NCBI GenBank assembly: GCA_020632875.1
Contig: JACKET010000007.1
Location: 372,001-436,000 of the forward strand
Reading direction: 5' to 3'
Source: Alphaproteobacteria bacterium
GTDB taxonomy: Bacteria; Myxococcota_A; UBA796; GCA-2862545
Length of the DNA: 64,000 bases
Shown here piece after piece: positions 29,616-38,328 of this stretch. Numbering within the stretch: the first letter of the stretch is position 1; each line of letters opens with the position of its first letter. A model generated the notes under the pieces. That model made no database searches. It saw only the letters and a list, made by a program, of their open reading frames with translations, and had not been told where the DNA came from. The translations under genes were made by a program, and so were the position numbers.

Positions 29616-31852
29616 CAGATGCCCCACCGCTCGGCCAGCGCGCGCTGGGCATCGAGCGCGGAGTCGCCGAGCGCCTCGAGCAGCTCGAGCCACACGAGCC
29701 GCGCGCCGGTCTCGGCGGCGAAGCGCTTCAGCGCGGTGTTCAGCACGCCGCGGAGGTCCGGACGCGCGCGCGGCACCGCGATGCGCACGTAGCAGCCCGG
29801 GTGCGAGGCGCCCGTGTCGGGGTCCTTCAGGAGGTACTGCGTGCTGTGGGTCGAGCGCGTCGGGATGCCGAGCGCGCCGAGCTCGTCGCGGAGGCGCTGG
29901 ATCTCGGCCTCGCCGGGGTTCTCGCCGTCGAGCGCGAACGACTCGAACCCGCCGTCTTCGAAGCGCACCACCCGGAACAGGGGGTACTCGCGGTCGTCGT
30001 CGAGCGGCACGGGCTCGAAGATCACCCGGTCGGCATGGCGTTCCCGCTCGGGACCGGGGCCGTGGATCGACAGGACCCTCGCCGTCACGGGGCCCGTGCG
30101 CTCGGCCCAGGAGTGGTGGTCGGAGTCTTCGGGGTACCGCACGCGAACGACGCCCCACGCCTCTTCGATCGGCCCTGCGTCGTCGTCGAGCTCGATGCCG
30201 AGCCGTGCGCATCCGTCGCGGACGACGGCCCAGTCGCCCAGCACGGTGGCGGCGACGATGCGGTCCCAGTCGGGGGAGCCGGGCTCCATGCCCATCGCGA
30301 TGGCCACGTCGATCGAGGCGATCACGTCGGACCAGCGCTCCATCGCGCGGCAGATCGCGGCCTTGCGGAGCGCCGCGCCGACCCCGGCCCGCCCGGTGTC
30401 GAGCAGCGCGTCGAGGGCCGCGATGGCGCCGGGACGGTCGCCGCGCTGCTCCAGCAGGAACGAGCGCAGCCAGTGGACGTGCAGATCGGCCGTCTCGGGC
30501 GCCTGCTCGAGCAGCCCGGCGAGCCCCTCCCAGTCGCCCTCGTCGCGCATCGCTTCGCCCACGCCGAGCCATGCGTCGGCGGAGTCGGGGTTGGCGGCGA
30601 GCAGGGCCTCGGTGACGGCCCGCGAGGCCTGCGGGAAGCCCTGGGCACGCCAGTGCCGGGCGACGTTCAGCGCGAAGCCGAGCTGATCCGGCCACCGCCG
30701 CACCGCCGCGACGGCCGCGTCGAACGACACGCCGTTGGCGGAGCTCTCGGCGTCGAAGGCCTCCCAGGAGTCCGGCAGCACGGGCGCTTCGACGGCATCG
30801 ACGGCGCGCGTGGCGTGCCCGAGCTGCTCGTCGGCACCGAGGTCCTTCACAAGCCCGCGGCGTGCGCGCCCAGCGACATCGAGGAACGCGCGGCCGACCT
30901 CGAGCCTCCCGAAGCCCCCGGCGATCTCGGCCCCCCAGCAGGCGATGCGGAACGCGTCGCGGGGGCAGCCCTGGTCGAGCAGCTGGCGTGCGGCGATCGC
31001 GAAGGACGGGAGCTGGCGCAGCCCGACGCCCTCGGCGCCGCGCCGGGCGAGCAGGTACACGGCCTCGCACCAGTCCTCGAACAGCGACGCCGTGTCGGAC
31101 ACCGCCTCCCACTCGGGCAGCGCGGCGGTCGCCTCGTCGATGCGGTCGAGCAGGGCCTGGTAGGTGACGACGTGCAGCACCTTCTCGCGCTCGAAGCTGC
31201 GGCCCTTCGCGGAGGACTCGGCGCGCTGCGCCACGCGCAGGGCCTCGTCGACGCGGCCGAGCTCGCGCAGCGCCTCGGAACGGCTCCACGCGAAGTCGCC
31301 CGTCTCGATGACGTGGCCCGCGTCACGCATCGCGGACAGCGCCGTCTCGACGGCCTCCAGCGCCTCTTCGTGGCGGCCGAGGTCGTTCAGCGCGCTGATG
31401 CGCTCGGACGAGATGCAGTGGAAGCACGGCCAGCTCGCGTCGATGCGGGCCAGCGTCTCCTCCGAGACGGCGATGCGCTGCTCGCCGTAGCCGGGGCCGT
31501 CGGCGTAGCCGTAGCTGGCGCAGACGTCCTGCGCGACGCAAACGGTCTGCGGGCAGTCCTTCGCGTCGTCGCGGTGGGCGCGCTCGAGCAGGGCGACGGC
31601 TTCGGGCAGCGACGCGGCGATCTCCTGGCGGTGGAACACGAGGGACTGCAGGCGCCAGTGCCGCACGAACACCTCGAGCCAGGGCAGGCCGAGGCGCCGG
31701 ACGTCGGCCAGCATCTCGGGCACGGCCGCATCCACGCGGGCGTGGTCTTGATCGTTGACCCACGACGGCAGGTAGGCGAGCCGCCGCGCGAGCGCCGACT
31801 CCTCTTCGGGGAGGCCTTTTCGGGCGGCCTGGACCCACGCCCAGATGTCCAT
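29615..31852 (-). CDS. TPR-repeat protein coupled to Hsp90
   Basis: This 745-residue protein is mostly helical pairs of the TPR type, e.g. SALNDLGRHEEALEAVETAL, SRSEALRELGRVDEALRVAQ and DSADAWLGVGEAMRDEGDWE. A C-terminal ~230-residue domain has no recognisable family (WGVVRVRYPEDSDHHSWAER, VIFEPVPLDDDREYPLFRVV, YVRIAVPRARPDLRGVLNTA). The stop codon overlaps the Hsp90 start. In eukaryotes TPR proteins are the standard Hsp90 co-chaperones, so a dedicated TPR partner beside an Hsp90 is suggestive here. The Hsp90 shows no C-terminal MEEVD, so binding would have to be different. Confidence 0.82.
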   Translation of the reverse strand: MDIWAWVQAARKGLPEEESALARRLAYLPSWVNDQDHARVDAAVPEMLADVRRLGLPWLEVFVRHWRLQSLVFHRQEIAASLPEAVALLERAHRDDAKDCPQTVCVAQDVCASYGYADGPGYGEQRIAVSEETLARIDASWPCFHCISSERISALNDLGRHEEALEAVETALSAMRDAGHVIETGDFAWSRSEALRELGRVDEALRVAQRAESSAKGRSFEREKVLHVVTYQALLDRIDEATAALPEWEAVSDTASLFEDWCEAVYLLARRGAEGVGLRQLPSFAIAARQLLDQGCPRDAFRIACWGAEIAGGFGRLEVGRAFLDVAGRARRGLVKDLGADEQLGHATRAVDAVEAPVLPDSWEAFDAESSANGVSFDAAVAAVRRWPDQLGFALNVARHWRAQGFPQASRAVTEALLAANPDSADAWLGVGEAMRDEGDWEGLAGLLEQAPETADLHVHWLRSFLLEQRGDRPGAIAALDALLDTGRAGVGAALRKAAICRAMERWSDVIASIDVAIAMGMEPGSPDWDRIVAATVLGDWAVVRDGCARLGIELDDDAGPIEEAWGVVRVRYPEDSDHHSWAERTGPVTARVLSIHGPGPERERHADRVIFEPVPLDDDREYPLFRVVRFEDGGFESFALDGENPGEAEIQRLRDELGALGIPTRSTHSTQYLLKDPDTGASHPGCYVRIAVPRARPDLRGVLNTALKRFAAETGARLVWLELLEALGDSALDAQRALAERWGI

Positions 31853-31917
31853 TTCCCGCAGAAGCTAACGCGGAAGTCGAACAACCGACCGTGCGCGGCG
31901 CGGCTACACAGAGTCCC

Positions 31918-31963
31918 GTCGGATTTCACAACCGGAACGCACGCAGTGCCCGCCCAGTTCACG
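31918..31963. repeat. Short TTTCAC-flanked repeat (copy 2)
   Basis: GGATTTCACAACCGG, a central ACGCACGCAGTGCCCG and AGTTCACG follow the same order as the element at 6891-6932. The central stem is less perfect here. It lies 66 bp upstream of the TPR-Hsp90 start on the opposite reading direction, so a regulatory role is possible. Confidence 0.45.
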
Positions 31964-32043
31964 AGGCGTCGCGCGGCGAACGAACCAATACCGAATATCG
32001 GCTGGGTGGCGCGGAGCGTTTCTGACGCTCCAAACGTCTCAGG

Positions 32044-32297
32044 GCATCACGCAGATGACGCAGAAGGACGCAGATGACGCAGAAACCACGCCGTCTCGGG
32101 TCGAGCGTCCTCCTTTCCCCGGTGGGGATTGCACCGCCAAGACCATCAAGGACGCCAGGGTCCACCCGCAGCGTCCGGGTCCATCTGGGGGCGTCTCGGT
32201 GTTCGGGTCGACGGAGTGGGCCTTCTTGTGCACCGGATTCGGAGCTCACCAGAGCAGGCCGGCGTTTCGGGCTGGTCGGACGGCGCCTCTCCCGAGG
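32044..32297 (+). repeat. Interspersed repeat element, copy B
   Basis: It opens with GCATCACGCAGATGACGCAG, then the second ACGCAGATGACGCAGAAAC block. GTGTTCGGGTCGACGGAG comes next, CACCAGAGCAGGCC at 32247-32260, and the GGACGGCGCCTCTCC tail shared with copy A. It faces copy C, making an imperfect inverted pair of about 480 bp. Confidence 0.85.
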
Positions 32298-32336
32298 GGG
32301 TCGGCGAGGCCGATCATCGAGCACCCCGAATCGCCC

Positions 32337-32519
32337 GCCTGCTCTGGTGAATCCCGATTCCGGTCCGCCACGAGGCCCTCTCTGTCGATGCGAGCACCGA
32401 CCCGTCCCCTCTTCCGGGTGGACATCCCTATCGGGGGCGCCCGGGGACACGAGGACGCTGGACCCCTGACGGCCTGGTTTCTGCGTCATCTGCGTCCTTC
32501 TGCGTCATCTGCGTGATGC
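32337..32519 (-). repeat. Interspersed repeat element, copy C (inverted relative to B)
   Basis: On the minus strand it reads from GCATCACGCAGATGACGCAG at 32519 down to CACCAGAGCAGGC ending at 32337. The first ~45 bp match copy B almost perfectly, while the centre diverges. Together B and C could form a long stem in RNA. Confidence 0.85.
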
Positions 32520-32609
32520 CTCGACGCTCGAGGATCGATCCCTTCCACACCCTGGAGGCCGCACGGTTGCGTCGTGCTGCGTGATGCCAGAGCTGTGGCT
32601 CGGTGTCGG

Positions 32610-33827
32610 TCAGCGGGGCGGCGAGCGCCACGCCAGCGTCGCAATCGTCCCGAGCCCCGCGATCGACGCCGCCGGAACCAGGATCGTGCGCAGCGCGTCG
32701 ACCGACCAGGTCTCTCCGATGGCCGCCGAGACCCCGAGCAGCACGAGCGCGAACGCCAGGCGCCCGGCCAGGCTCTGCAGCGAGAGCCACGTCGCGCGGA
32801 TGGACGACGGCAGGTGCGGGTGGACCTCCGCTTCGGCGAGGGGCTGCGTGAAGCCCGTCGGGAAGCTGCGCATCGCCAGGAACGGCGCGACCCACACCGT
32901 CGGACCGAGCGCCATCAGCCCCATGACCCCCGCCAGCAGGGCCATGCCGAGCGCCATGCCCCGCGTGAAGGCCGCCTCGCCGGACGGATCGAGGCGCTGC
33001 GCGATGGGCTCCGCCATCCGGCTGCCGACGGACGCGCTCATGAACGACAGGGCCACGAACACCCCCGAGATCACGGGCGTCCGCGCGTCTTCGAGCAGCC
33101 GATCGAGCCAGGGCTGCTGCAGCTCGTACGGGATGTGCACGAACACCGTCATGGCGACCACGAGCACGAGCACCCGGAAGACCGCCGGGTTCCGCGGGGC
33201 CTGCCGCAGGATCGCGAGCTGCTCGCGCGGCGTGGGCTGATCGCCGGTGCGCGGGGGCTCGACGAAGCCGAGCGCGATGCCCGCCGCCGCGAGCCCGCCG
33301 ACCACCGACAGGAGGTACGCCCCGCGCAGATCGACGTACCCCACCGCGCCCCCTGCCAGCGACGCGACCGCGAGCGTCGCGAAGCCCCAGGACCCGGCCC
33401 GACCGAGCCGATCGCGCATCTCCAGCGGGCGGCCCAGCGCGTCGAGGCTCTCGTACAACAGCGAGCTGTCGGTCCCCGACGCGAATGCCCGGCCCGCTGC
33501 CAGCATGACCTGGCCCGCCGCGAACGCCGCGAAGCCGTCGCCGAGCCCGATCAGCGCGGAGCCCGCGGCCCAGCCGAGGCCCGAGCAGAACAGCGTCCAC
33601 CTCCGCCCGAGCCGGTCGGACATCCAGCCGCTCGGCACCTCGAGCACGACCACGGCCGAGTAGTAGACGGCCTCGAGCCGCAGCACCTCCGCCGCCGTCA
33701 GCGACCGGCTGAACCACAGCACGAACACCGGGATCCAGAACAGGGCGTTCTGGGCCGCGAAGTACCCGTTCACGAGCGCGAGGTTGCGCTCCAGCCCGGC
33801 GGAGAGCTCGGCCTTTCCAGCACCCAC
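32610..33827 (-). CDS. Major facilitator superfamily transporter
   Basis: This 405-residue membrane protein has about 12 hydrophobic segments and the MFS motif A-like loop SGWMSDRLGRRWTLFCSGLG between segments 2 and 3. GTG 33827 is preferred as the start because the frame upstream runs through a heptamer DNA repeat and adds a non-membrane, Arg-rich leader. No good ribosome site is visible for either choice. Family members export drugs or metabolites. The substrate cannot be inferred. It diverges from the large TonB-cluster operon across 293 bp. Confidence 0.85.
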   Translation of the reverse strand: MGAGKAELSAGLERNLALVNGYFAAQNALFWIPVFVLWFSRSLTAAEVLRLEAVYYSAVVVLEVPSGWMSDRLGRRWTLFCSGLGWAAGSALIGLGDGFAAFAAGQVMLAAGRAFASGTDSSLLYESLDALGRPLEMRDRLGRAGSWGFATLAVASLAGGAVGYVDLRGAYLLSVVGGLAAAGIALGFVEPPRTGDQPTPREQLAILRQAPRNPAVFRVLVLVVAMTVFVHIPYELQQPWLDRLLEDARTPVISGVFVALSFMSASVGSRMAEPIAQRLDPSGEAAFTRGMALGMALLAGVMGLMALGPTVWVAPFLAMRSFPTGFTQPLAEAEVHPHLPSSIRATWLSLQSLAGRLAFALVLLGVSAAIGETWSVDALRTILVPAASIAGLGTIATLAWRSPPR

Positions 33828-33870
33828 GACGCGATTCTGCCACCTCGTCCGTGCCAGCGGGGAGCCCCCA

Positions 33871-33898
33871 CGGTCCACGGTCCACCGTCCACGGTCCA
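33871..33898. repeat. CGGTCCA heptamer tandem repeat
   Basis: Four consecutive heptamers (CGGTCCA, CGGTCCA, CCGTCCA, CGGTCCA) lie in the divergent gap between the MFS gene and the TonB operon. Similar GTGGACCGTGAACCG words occur at about 6825. The rest of the 293-bp gap shows no gene and no convincing promoter hexamers. Confidence 0.7.
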
Positions 33899-34120
33899 CG
33901 CGGTTCACACGTCCGTCACGCGTTCGTCGCCCTGAGCCCTCGCCGTCACGAAGGGCACACGAACGCCACCGCTCAGCCGCACGGACGTCACCAGAACGCG
34001 GATTCTACTGGAGAACGCCGAATATCTCCGCGATCCGGCGTTGTTGCCATCAAGTCACCGGGCGCACTGCGGGCCGTTGCATCCCGATCCTTAGCTACAG
34101 CGCGAATGGAGGAGATCCAG

Positions 34121-35446
34121 ATGTTCCGAAGCACCCTGCTCTTCAGTCTCGTCGCCCTGGCCGCGTGCGTCCCCGAGGAGCCGGTGGACACCGACACCCC
34201 CGTGGATGGATGCGAGGACGGCGTGTGCGTCCTCTCGGGCACCATCACCGAGAACATGACCCTGACCGCCGACACGGCCTGGCTGCTCCGCGGCGGCGTG
34301 TTCATCGGCGACGAGGTGAGCGAGACCGTGCTCACCATCGAGCCCGGCACCACCGTGTACGGCGAGTCCAGCACCGATGGCATGCTCGTCATCCGCCGCG
34401 GCTCGAAGATCATGGCCGAAGGCACGGCCGACGCGCCCATCGTCTTCACCTCCAGCAAGCCCGAGGGCTCCCGCGCCCGCGGCGACTGGGGCGGCCTCAT
34501 CCTCAACGGCAACGCGCCCGTGAACGTCTGCTCGGACGGCGTCGACGACTGCGAGAGCTTCGGCGAGGGCGGCACCGGCTGGTACGGCGGCGGCGACGAG
34601 AACGACGACTCCGGCGTGCTGAAGTACGTCCGCGTCGAGTTCGCCGGCACGCTCATCAGCCCCGACAACGAGCTCAACGGCATCGCGTTCCAGGGCGTCG
34701 GCCGCAACACCGTCATCGACTACGTCCAGGTGCACATGAACGCCGACGACGGCGTCGAGTTCTTCGGCGGCACCGCCGAGGCCAAGCACCTCGTCATCAC
34801 GGGCGTCGGCGACGACTGCCTCGACTGGACGGACGGCTGGCGCGGCAAGGTCCAGTTCGCCGTGCTCCAGCAGTACGACGACGCGTCCGGCGACAACGGC
34901 ATCGAGGCCGACAACAACGCCGACGACAACAACGCCTCGCCGCGGTCCTTCCCGACGCTGTCGAACCTGACCATCATCGGCAGCCCGAATTCGGACGCCT
35001 CCGACTACGGCATGCTCCTCCGCGAGGGGACGGCCGCGCACATCCAGAACGCGCTCGTGGTCGGCTTCAACGACGCCTGCCTCGACATCGACCACACCTC
35101 CACGTTCGACCGCATCGGCGCGGCGAGCGAGGACCTGGTCCTGGCGAACGTCCACCTCGACTGCGCCACCGCGTTCGAGAAGGACGACGAGGACCGCGAC
35201 GGCGACTCCGTCAACGACCCCGACCCGCTCGACATCGACAGCGGCTTCTTCGCCCTCGGCGCCGGCAACGTGACGGGCGACGACGGCGGCCTCGCGCGGC
35301 CCTTCGACCTGCAGAACCCCGACTTCACGTCCACGGCGACCGGTGCGGTCGTGCCGACGGACGCGTTCTTCGACAGCGTGGACCACATCGGCGCGGTCGG
35401 CACCACCGACTGGACCGCCGGCTGGACCACGACGGCGGCCAACTGA
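34121..35446 (+). CDS. Beta-helix-like surface lipoprotein heading the TonB cluster
   Basis: The ATG at 34121 follows GGAGGAGA, and the product starts with a lipoprotein signal MFRSTLLFSLVALAAC. The 441-residue protein is rich in short beta segments: LTIEPGTTVYGES, MLVIRRGSKIMAEGTADAPI, GDWGGLILNGNAPVNVC, VRVEFAG and ADDGVEFFGGTAEAKHLVI. It has Asp/Asn-rich turns and ends with DWTAGWTTTAAN. This resembles right-handed beta-helix lipoproteins found near TonB-dependent receptors in Bacteroidota and Myxococcota. No catalytic site is visible. The stop overlaps the DUF3450 start by one base, so it belongs to the operon. It may capture substrate for the receptor encoded downstream, which is inference. 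Confidence 0.8.
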   Translation: MFRSTLLFSLVALAACVPEEPVDTDTPVDGCEDGVCVLSGTITENMTLTADTAWLLRGGVFIGDEVSETVLTIEPGTTVYGESSTDGMLVIRRGSKIMAEGTADAPIVFTSSKPEGSRARGDWGGLILNGNAPVNVCSDGVDDCESFGEGGTGWYGGGDENDDSGVLKYVRVEFAGTLISPDNELNGIAFQGVGRNTVIDYVQVHMNADDGVEFFGGTAEAKHLVITGVGDDCLDWTDGWRGKVQFAVLQQYDDASGDNGIEADNNADDNNASPRSFPTLSNLTIIGSPNSDASDYGMLLREGTAAHIQNALVVGFNDACLDIDHTSTFDRIGAASEDLVLANVHLDCATAFEKDDEDRDGDSVNDPDPLDIDSGFFALGAGNVTGDDGGLARPFDLQNPDFTSTATGAVVPTDAFFDSVDHIGAVGTTDWTAGWTTTAAN

Positions 35447-36189
35447 TGATGCGCGTCCGACCGATCGGGCTGGTGCTGGCCCTGCTGCTCCCCCTCGTCG
35501 CGAGCGCGGAGGACACGCGCGGCGCGCGGCTCGCCGAGCTCCGCGCCGAGGTGGAGACCCTCCGGGCCGAGGTGGCCCGCGAGCGCACCGACCTCGACGC
35601 GCGGCTGGAGGACCTCGATGTCCGCCGCCGCGAGATCGAGCTCGAGGCGGATCGCGAGCGCCTCGCGCTGGAGCGGCTCCAGCTCACCGTGAAGGGTGCC
35701 CGCGAAGAAGCGGGCACGTCCGACGGTCGGTTCGACGGGCTGAAGCCCGTCGTGCTGGAGGGGATCGCCAGCCTGCGCGCACGCGTGCAGGGCGGCCTCC
35801 CCTACCGGCGCACGGAGCGCCTCGGGGCGCTCGACGAGCTCGAGACCCAGACGCGCTCCGACGCGATCACGCCCGACAAGGCGGCGTCGCGGCTGTGGCA
35901 GATCGTCGAGGACGAGCTCGCCCTGTCGCGCGAGAACACCGTCGACCGCCAGGTCATCGCGGTGGACGGCGAGGAGCGCCTCGCCGATGTCGCGCGGCTC
36001 GGCATGGTCGCGCTGTACTGGCGCACCGAAGACGGCGCGTGCGGCTGGGCCGAGCGCGACGGAAGCTTCGCGAAGGCGTCGACGCGCACCGAGAAGGCGC
36101 AGATCGACGAGCTGTTCACGGCGCTCGAGCGCCGCATGCGCACGGGCTGGTTCGACCTGCCCGGCGGACTCCCGGAGGCCCCGCGATGA
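35446..36189 (+). CDS. DUF3450-like periplasmic coiled-coil protein
   Basis: This 247-residue protein has a cleavable signal (LVLALLLPLVASAE), then a heptad-rich coiled coil from about 28 to 90 (LAELRAEVETLRAEVARERT). A globular C-terminal half follows with RLGMVALYWRTEDGACGWAE. Position and layout match DUF3450 proteins that precede TtpC in the Vibrio TonB2 cluster. Start and stop overlap the flanking genes by 1 and 4 bp. The role in energy transduction is known only by association. Confidence 0.8.
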   Translation: MMRVRPIGLVLALLLPLVASAEDTRGARLAELRAEVETLRAEVARERTDLDARLEDLDVRRREIELEADRERLALERLQLTVKGAREEAGTSDGRFDGLKPVVLEGIASLRARVQGGLPYRRTERLGALDELETQTRSDAITPDKAASRLWQIVEDELALSRENTVDRQVIAVDGEERLADVARLGMVALYWRTEDGACGWAERDGSFAKASTRTEKAQIDELFTALERRMRTGWFDLPGGLPEAPR

Positions 36190-37436
36190 TCGTCCTCCTC
36201 TCCCTGCTCGCCCACGCCGAGCCGGGGCCGCTCGATGCGGCCTACCAGCGTGAATACGCCTACCTGCAGGCCGAGATCACGGCCCTGCAGGGCCAGCGCG
36301 AGGCCCTGCGCGCCGAGCGCGAGCGCCGCGTCGGTCAGGCGGAGCGCGACCTCACCGCGGCCTCGGCCGAGGTCCTCGAGCTGACGGCCCGCCGCTCGGC
36401 GGTCGAGGATGCCCTCGCCGAGATCGAGCGCGGGCTCGAGACCTCGCGCGAAGGCGTCGATCGCGTCGAGTCGACGCTGGTTCGCGCCGCGGCCAGCGTG
36501 CCGGACGTGAAGCTGCCCGAGGGCACCGACCCCGAGACCCAGGCCCTGGCGCTGAAGACCGCGCTCGAAGCCGTCGACGGCGCCCTGCGCGACGGCCAGA
36601 CCGCCACCGTGAAGCCCGGCAGCTGGTTCGCCGAGGACGGGAAGCGCGTCGACGGCCAGATCCTCCGCTACGGGAACGTCGCGGCGATCGGCGTGGGCGA
36701 CGGGCCGCTCGCGCCGGCCGGCGAAGGCCGCCTGGTGCGCGTCGACGGCGAAGGCACGTACCTCTTCGAGGGCGAGACGAAGCGGGCGACCCCCGAGGTC
36801 GAGAAGACCTGGTCCGACCAGCTCGAGGCCGGCGGCATCGTGGGTGCCGTCATCATCGCGCTCGGCCTGGCCGGCGTGGTGCTCGCCTTCCTCCGGATGC
36901 TGTCGCTCTTCGGGGCCAGCCGCGGACGCAGCGAGGCCGCGAAGCTGCTCGGCCGGCTCGAAACGCTCGGTCCCGACGCCACGCTGGAGCACGCCCGCCG
37001 GGCGCCCGGCGCGGCCGCACGCATCATCGAGGCCATGCTCTCGGGCACGCCGTCGACCTTCGAAGACCGCGCCAACGAAGCCATCCTGAAGCAGCTGCCC
37101 CGCATCGAGCGGTTCAGCACGGCCATCCTCGTGATCGCCGCCGTGTCGCCGCTGCTCGGGCTGCTCGGCACGGTGACCGGGATGATCGGGACCTTCGAGG
37201 TCCTCACGACCCACGGCACGGGCGACCCGCGCATGCTGTCGGGCGGCATCTCCGAAGCGCTCGTGACGACGCAGCTCGGCCTGATCGTCGCGATCCCCAT
37301 GCTGCTGGTCGGCAACCTGCTCGACCGCGCCGGCGAGAGCCTCGTCAGCACACTCGAGTCCACCGCGCTGGGCGTCATCAACCGCTGGAGCAGCCCCTCC
37401 ACGGACGATGGCGACGAGCGGATGGCGGCCAAGTGA
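36186..37436 (+). CDS. TtpC-like MotA/TolQ/ExbB-family proton channel protein
   Basis: This 416-residue protein has an N-terminal signal (MIVLLSLLAHAEP), a periplasmic coiled coil (about 15-105) and a small soluble domain. A membrane segment lies at about 218-240, followed by the ExbB core with AVSPLLGLLGTVTGMIGTF and ISEALVTTQLGLIVAIPMLL. This long form with an N-terminal coiled coil is the TtpC type, an additional component of TonB2 systems. It sits between DUF3450 and the short ExbB, as in Vibrio. Overlaps of 4 bp on both sides indicate one transcript. Confidence 0.87.
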   Translation: MIVLLSLLAHAEPGPLDAAYQREYAYLQAEITALQGQREALRAERERRVGQAERDLTAASAEVLELTARRSAVEDALAEIERGLETSREGVDRVESTLVRAAASVPDVKLPEGTDPETQALALKTALEAVDGALRDGQTATVKPGSWFAEDGKRVDGQILRYGNVAAIGVGDGPLAPAGEGRLVRVDGEGTYLFEGETKRATPEVEKTWSDQLEAGGIVGAVIIALGLAGVVLAFLRMLSLFGASRGRSEAAKLLGRLETLGPDATLEHARRAPGAAARIIEAMLSGTPSTFEDRANEAILKQLPRIERFSTAILVIAAVSPLLGLLGTVTGMIGTFEVLTTHGTGDPRMLSGGISEALVTTQLGLIVAIPMLLVGNLLDRAGESLVSTLESTALGVINRWSSPSTDDGDERMAAK

Positions 37437-37927
37437 CCTGGGTCCTCGAAGCCGCGTCGGACCTCATGGCCTCGGGCGGCTTCGTCATGCCGTGGCTCGT
37501 GCTCGCCAACGCCGTGCTGTGGTACGCGCTCGGCGAGCGCGCGTGGACGCTGCGCCCCGGCCTCGTGGGCCAGGCCCGCACCGCCCTGCATGGCGCCGGC
37601 ACGCCCGAGCAGCGCGAAGAGCGCGTCGCGCCCATCCGCGCGGTGCTGAAGCGCCACGTCGTGCTCATCGCGACGCTCACGGCCATCGCGCCCCTCGCGG
37701 GGCTGCTCGGAACCGTCACCGGGATGATCGAGACCTTCGACAGCCTCGCGTCGATGGCCCTGTTCCGCGGCTCCGGCGGCGTGGCGGGCGGCATCTCCGA
37801 GGCCCTGGTGTCCACGCAGATGGGGCTCTCGGTCGCCATCCCCGGCCTGCTCGCCGGACGCCTGCTCGACCGCCGCGCCGACCGCCTCGGCGAGGAGATC
37901 GACGCGCTCGTGGGAGGTGCGAAGTGA
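37433..37927 (+). CDS. exbB: ExbB-like proton channel subunit
   Basis: This 164-residue protein starts with GTG overlapping the previous stop. It has three membrane segments: about 15-32, 75-95 and 130-150. The conserved MotA/TolQ/ExbB block reads IAPLAGLLGTVTGMIETF and GGISEALVSTQMGLSVAIPG. It pairs with ExbD to conduct protons and drive TonB. It is shorter than E. coli ExbB (244) and like the ExbB2 type of TonB2 systems. The stop overlaps the exbD start (GTGA). Confidence 0.9.
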   Translation: MTWVLEAASDLMASGGFVMPWLVLANAVLWYALGERAWTLRPGLVGQARTALHGAGTPEQREERVAPIRAVLKRHVVLIATLTAIAPLAGLLGTVTGMIETFDSLASMALFRGSGGVAGGISEALVSTQMGLSVAIPGLLAGRLLDRRADRLGEEIDALVGGAK

Positions 37928-38328
37928 AGCTCCATCGCCGCAAGAAGGGCCGCAGCGACCTCGACATCAGCCCGCTCATCGACGTGGTCTTCATCCTGCT
38001 GATCTTCTTCATGGTCAGCACCACCTTCATCAAGGACACCCAGCTCGATCTGGAGCGCCCCAGCGCGGCCAGCGGCAAGAAGGCGAGCTCCGCGGCGCTG
38101 CGCGTCGTGCTCGACCAGCGCGGCCAGATCTTCGTGGACGACACGCCGGTCAAGCCGTGGATGGTGCAGACGCGCGTTCGCCAGCACCTGCGGGAGTCGT
38201 CGGAGGGCGCGGTGCTCGTCGTCGCCGACCGCCGCGTGGTGGCCGAGAAGCTCATCGAGGTCGTCGATCAGTGCCGTCTGGCGGGCGCCGCCGATGTCGG
38301 CGTCGTGACGGACGCGGAGGCCGGATGA
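37924..38328 (+). CDS. exbD: ExbD-like biopolymer transport protein
   Basis: This 134-residue protein has a basic N-terminus, one membrane helix (SPLIDVVFILLIFFMVSTTF) and a periplasmic domain. Asp20 in that helix matches the proton-carrying Asp of ExbD/TolR. The GTG start overlaps the exbB stop, and the stop overlaps the tonB ATG. Length is normal for the family. Confidence 0.93.
   Translation: MKLHRRKKGRSDLDISPLIDVVFILLIFFMVSTTFIKDTQLDLERPSAASGKKASSAALRVVLDQRGQIFVDDTPVKPWMVQTRVRQHLRESSEGAVLVVADRRVVAEKLIEVVDQCRLAGAADVGVVTDAEAG

Larger units (their letters stand above)
31853..32609. other. Non-coding repeat island 2
   Basis: This 757-bp gap between two minus-strand transcription units holds a TTTCAC-type hairpin repeat (31918-31963) and two copies of the interspersed element facing each other (32044-32297 plus, 32337-32519 minus). 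Short open frames here (products starting MTQK...DADDAE) arise from the ACGCAGATG reiterations and are not considered genes. Confidence 0.75.

Noticed and set aside
33828..33908. ATG at 33908 as the MFS start
   Set aside because: It would translate the CGGTCCA heptamer repeat into an Arg/Val/Asp leader before the first membrane segment.
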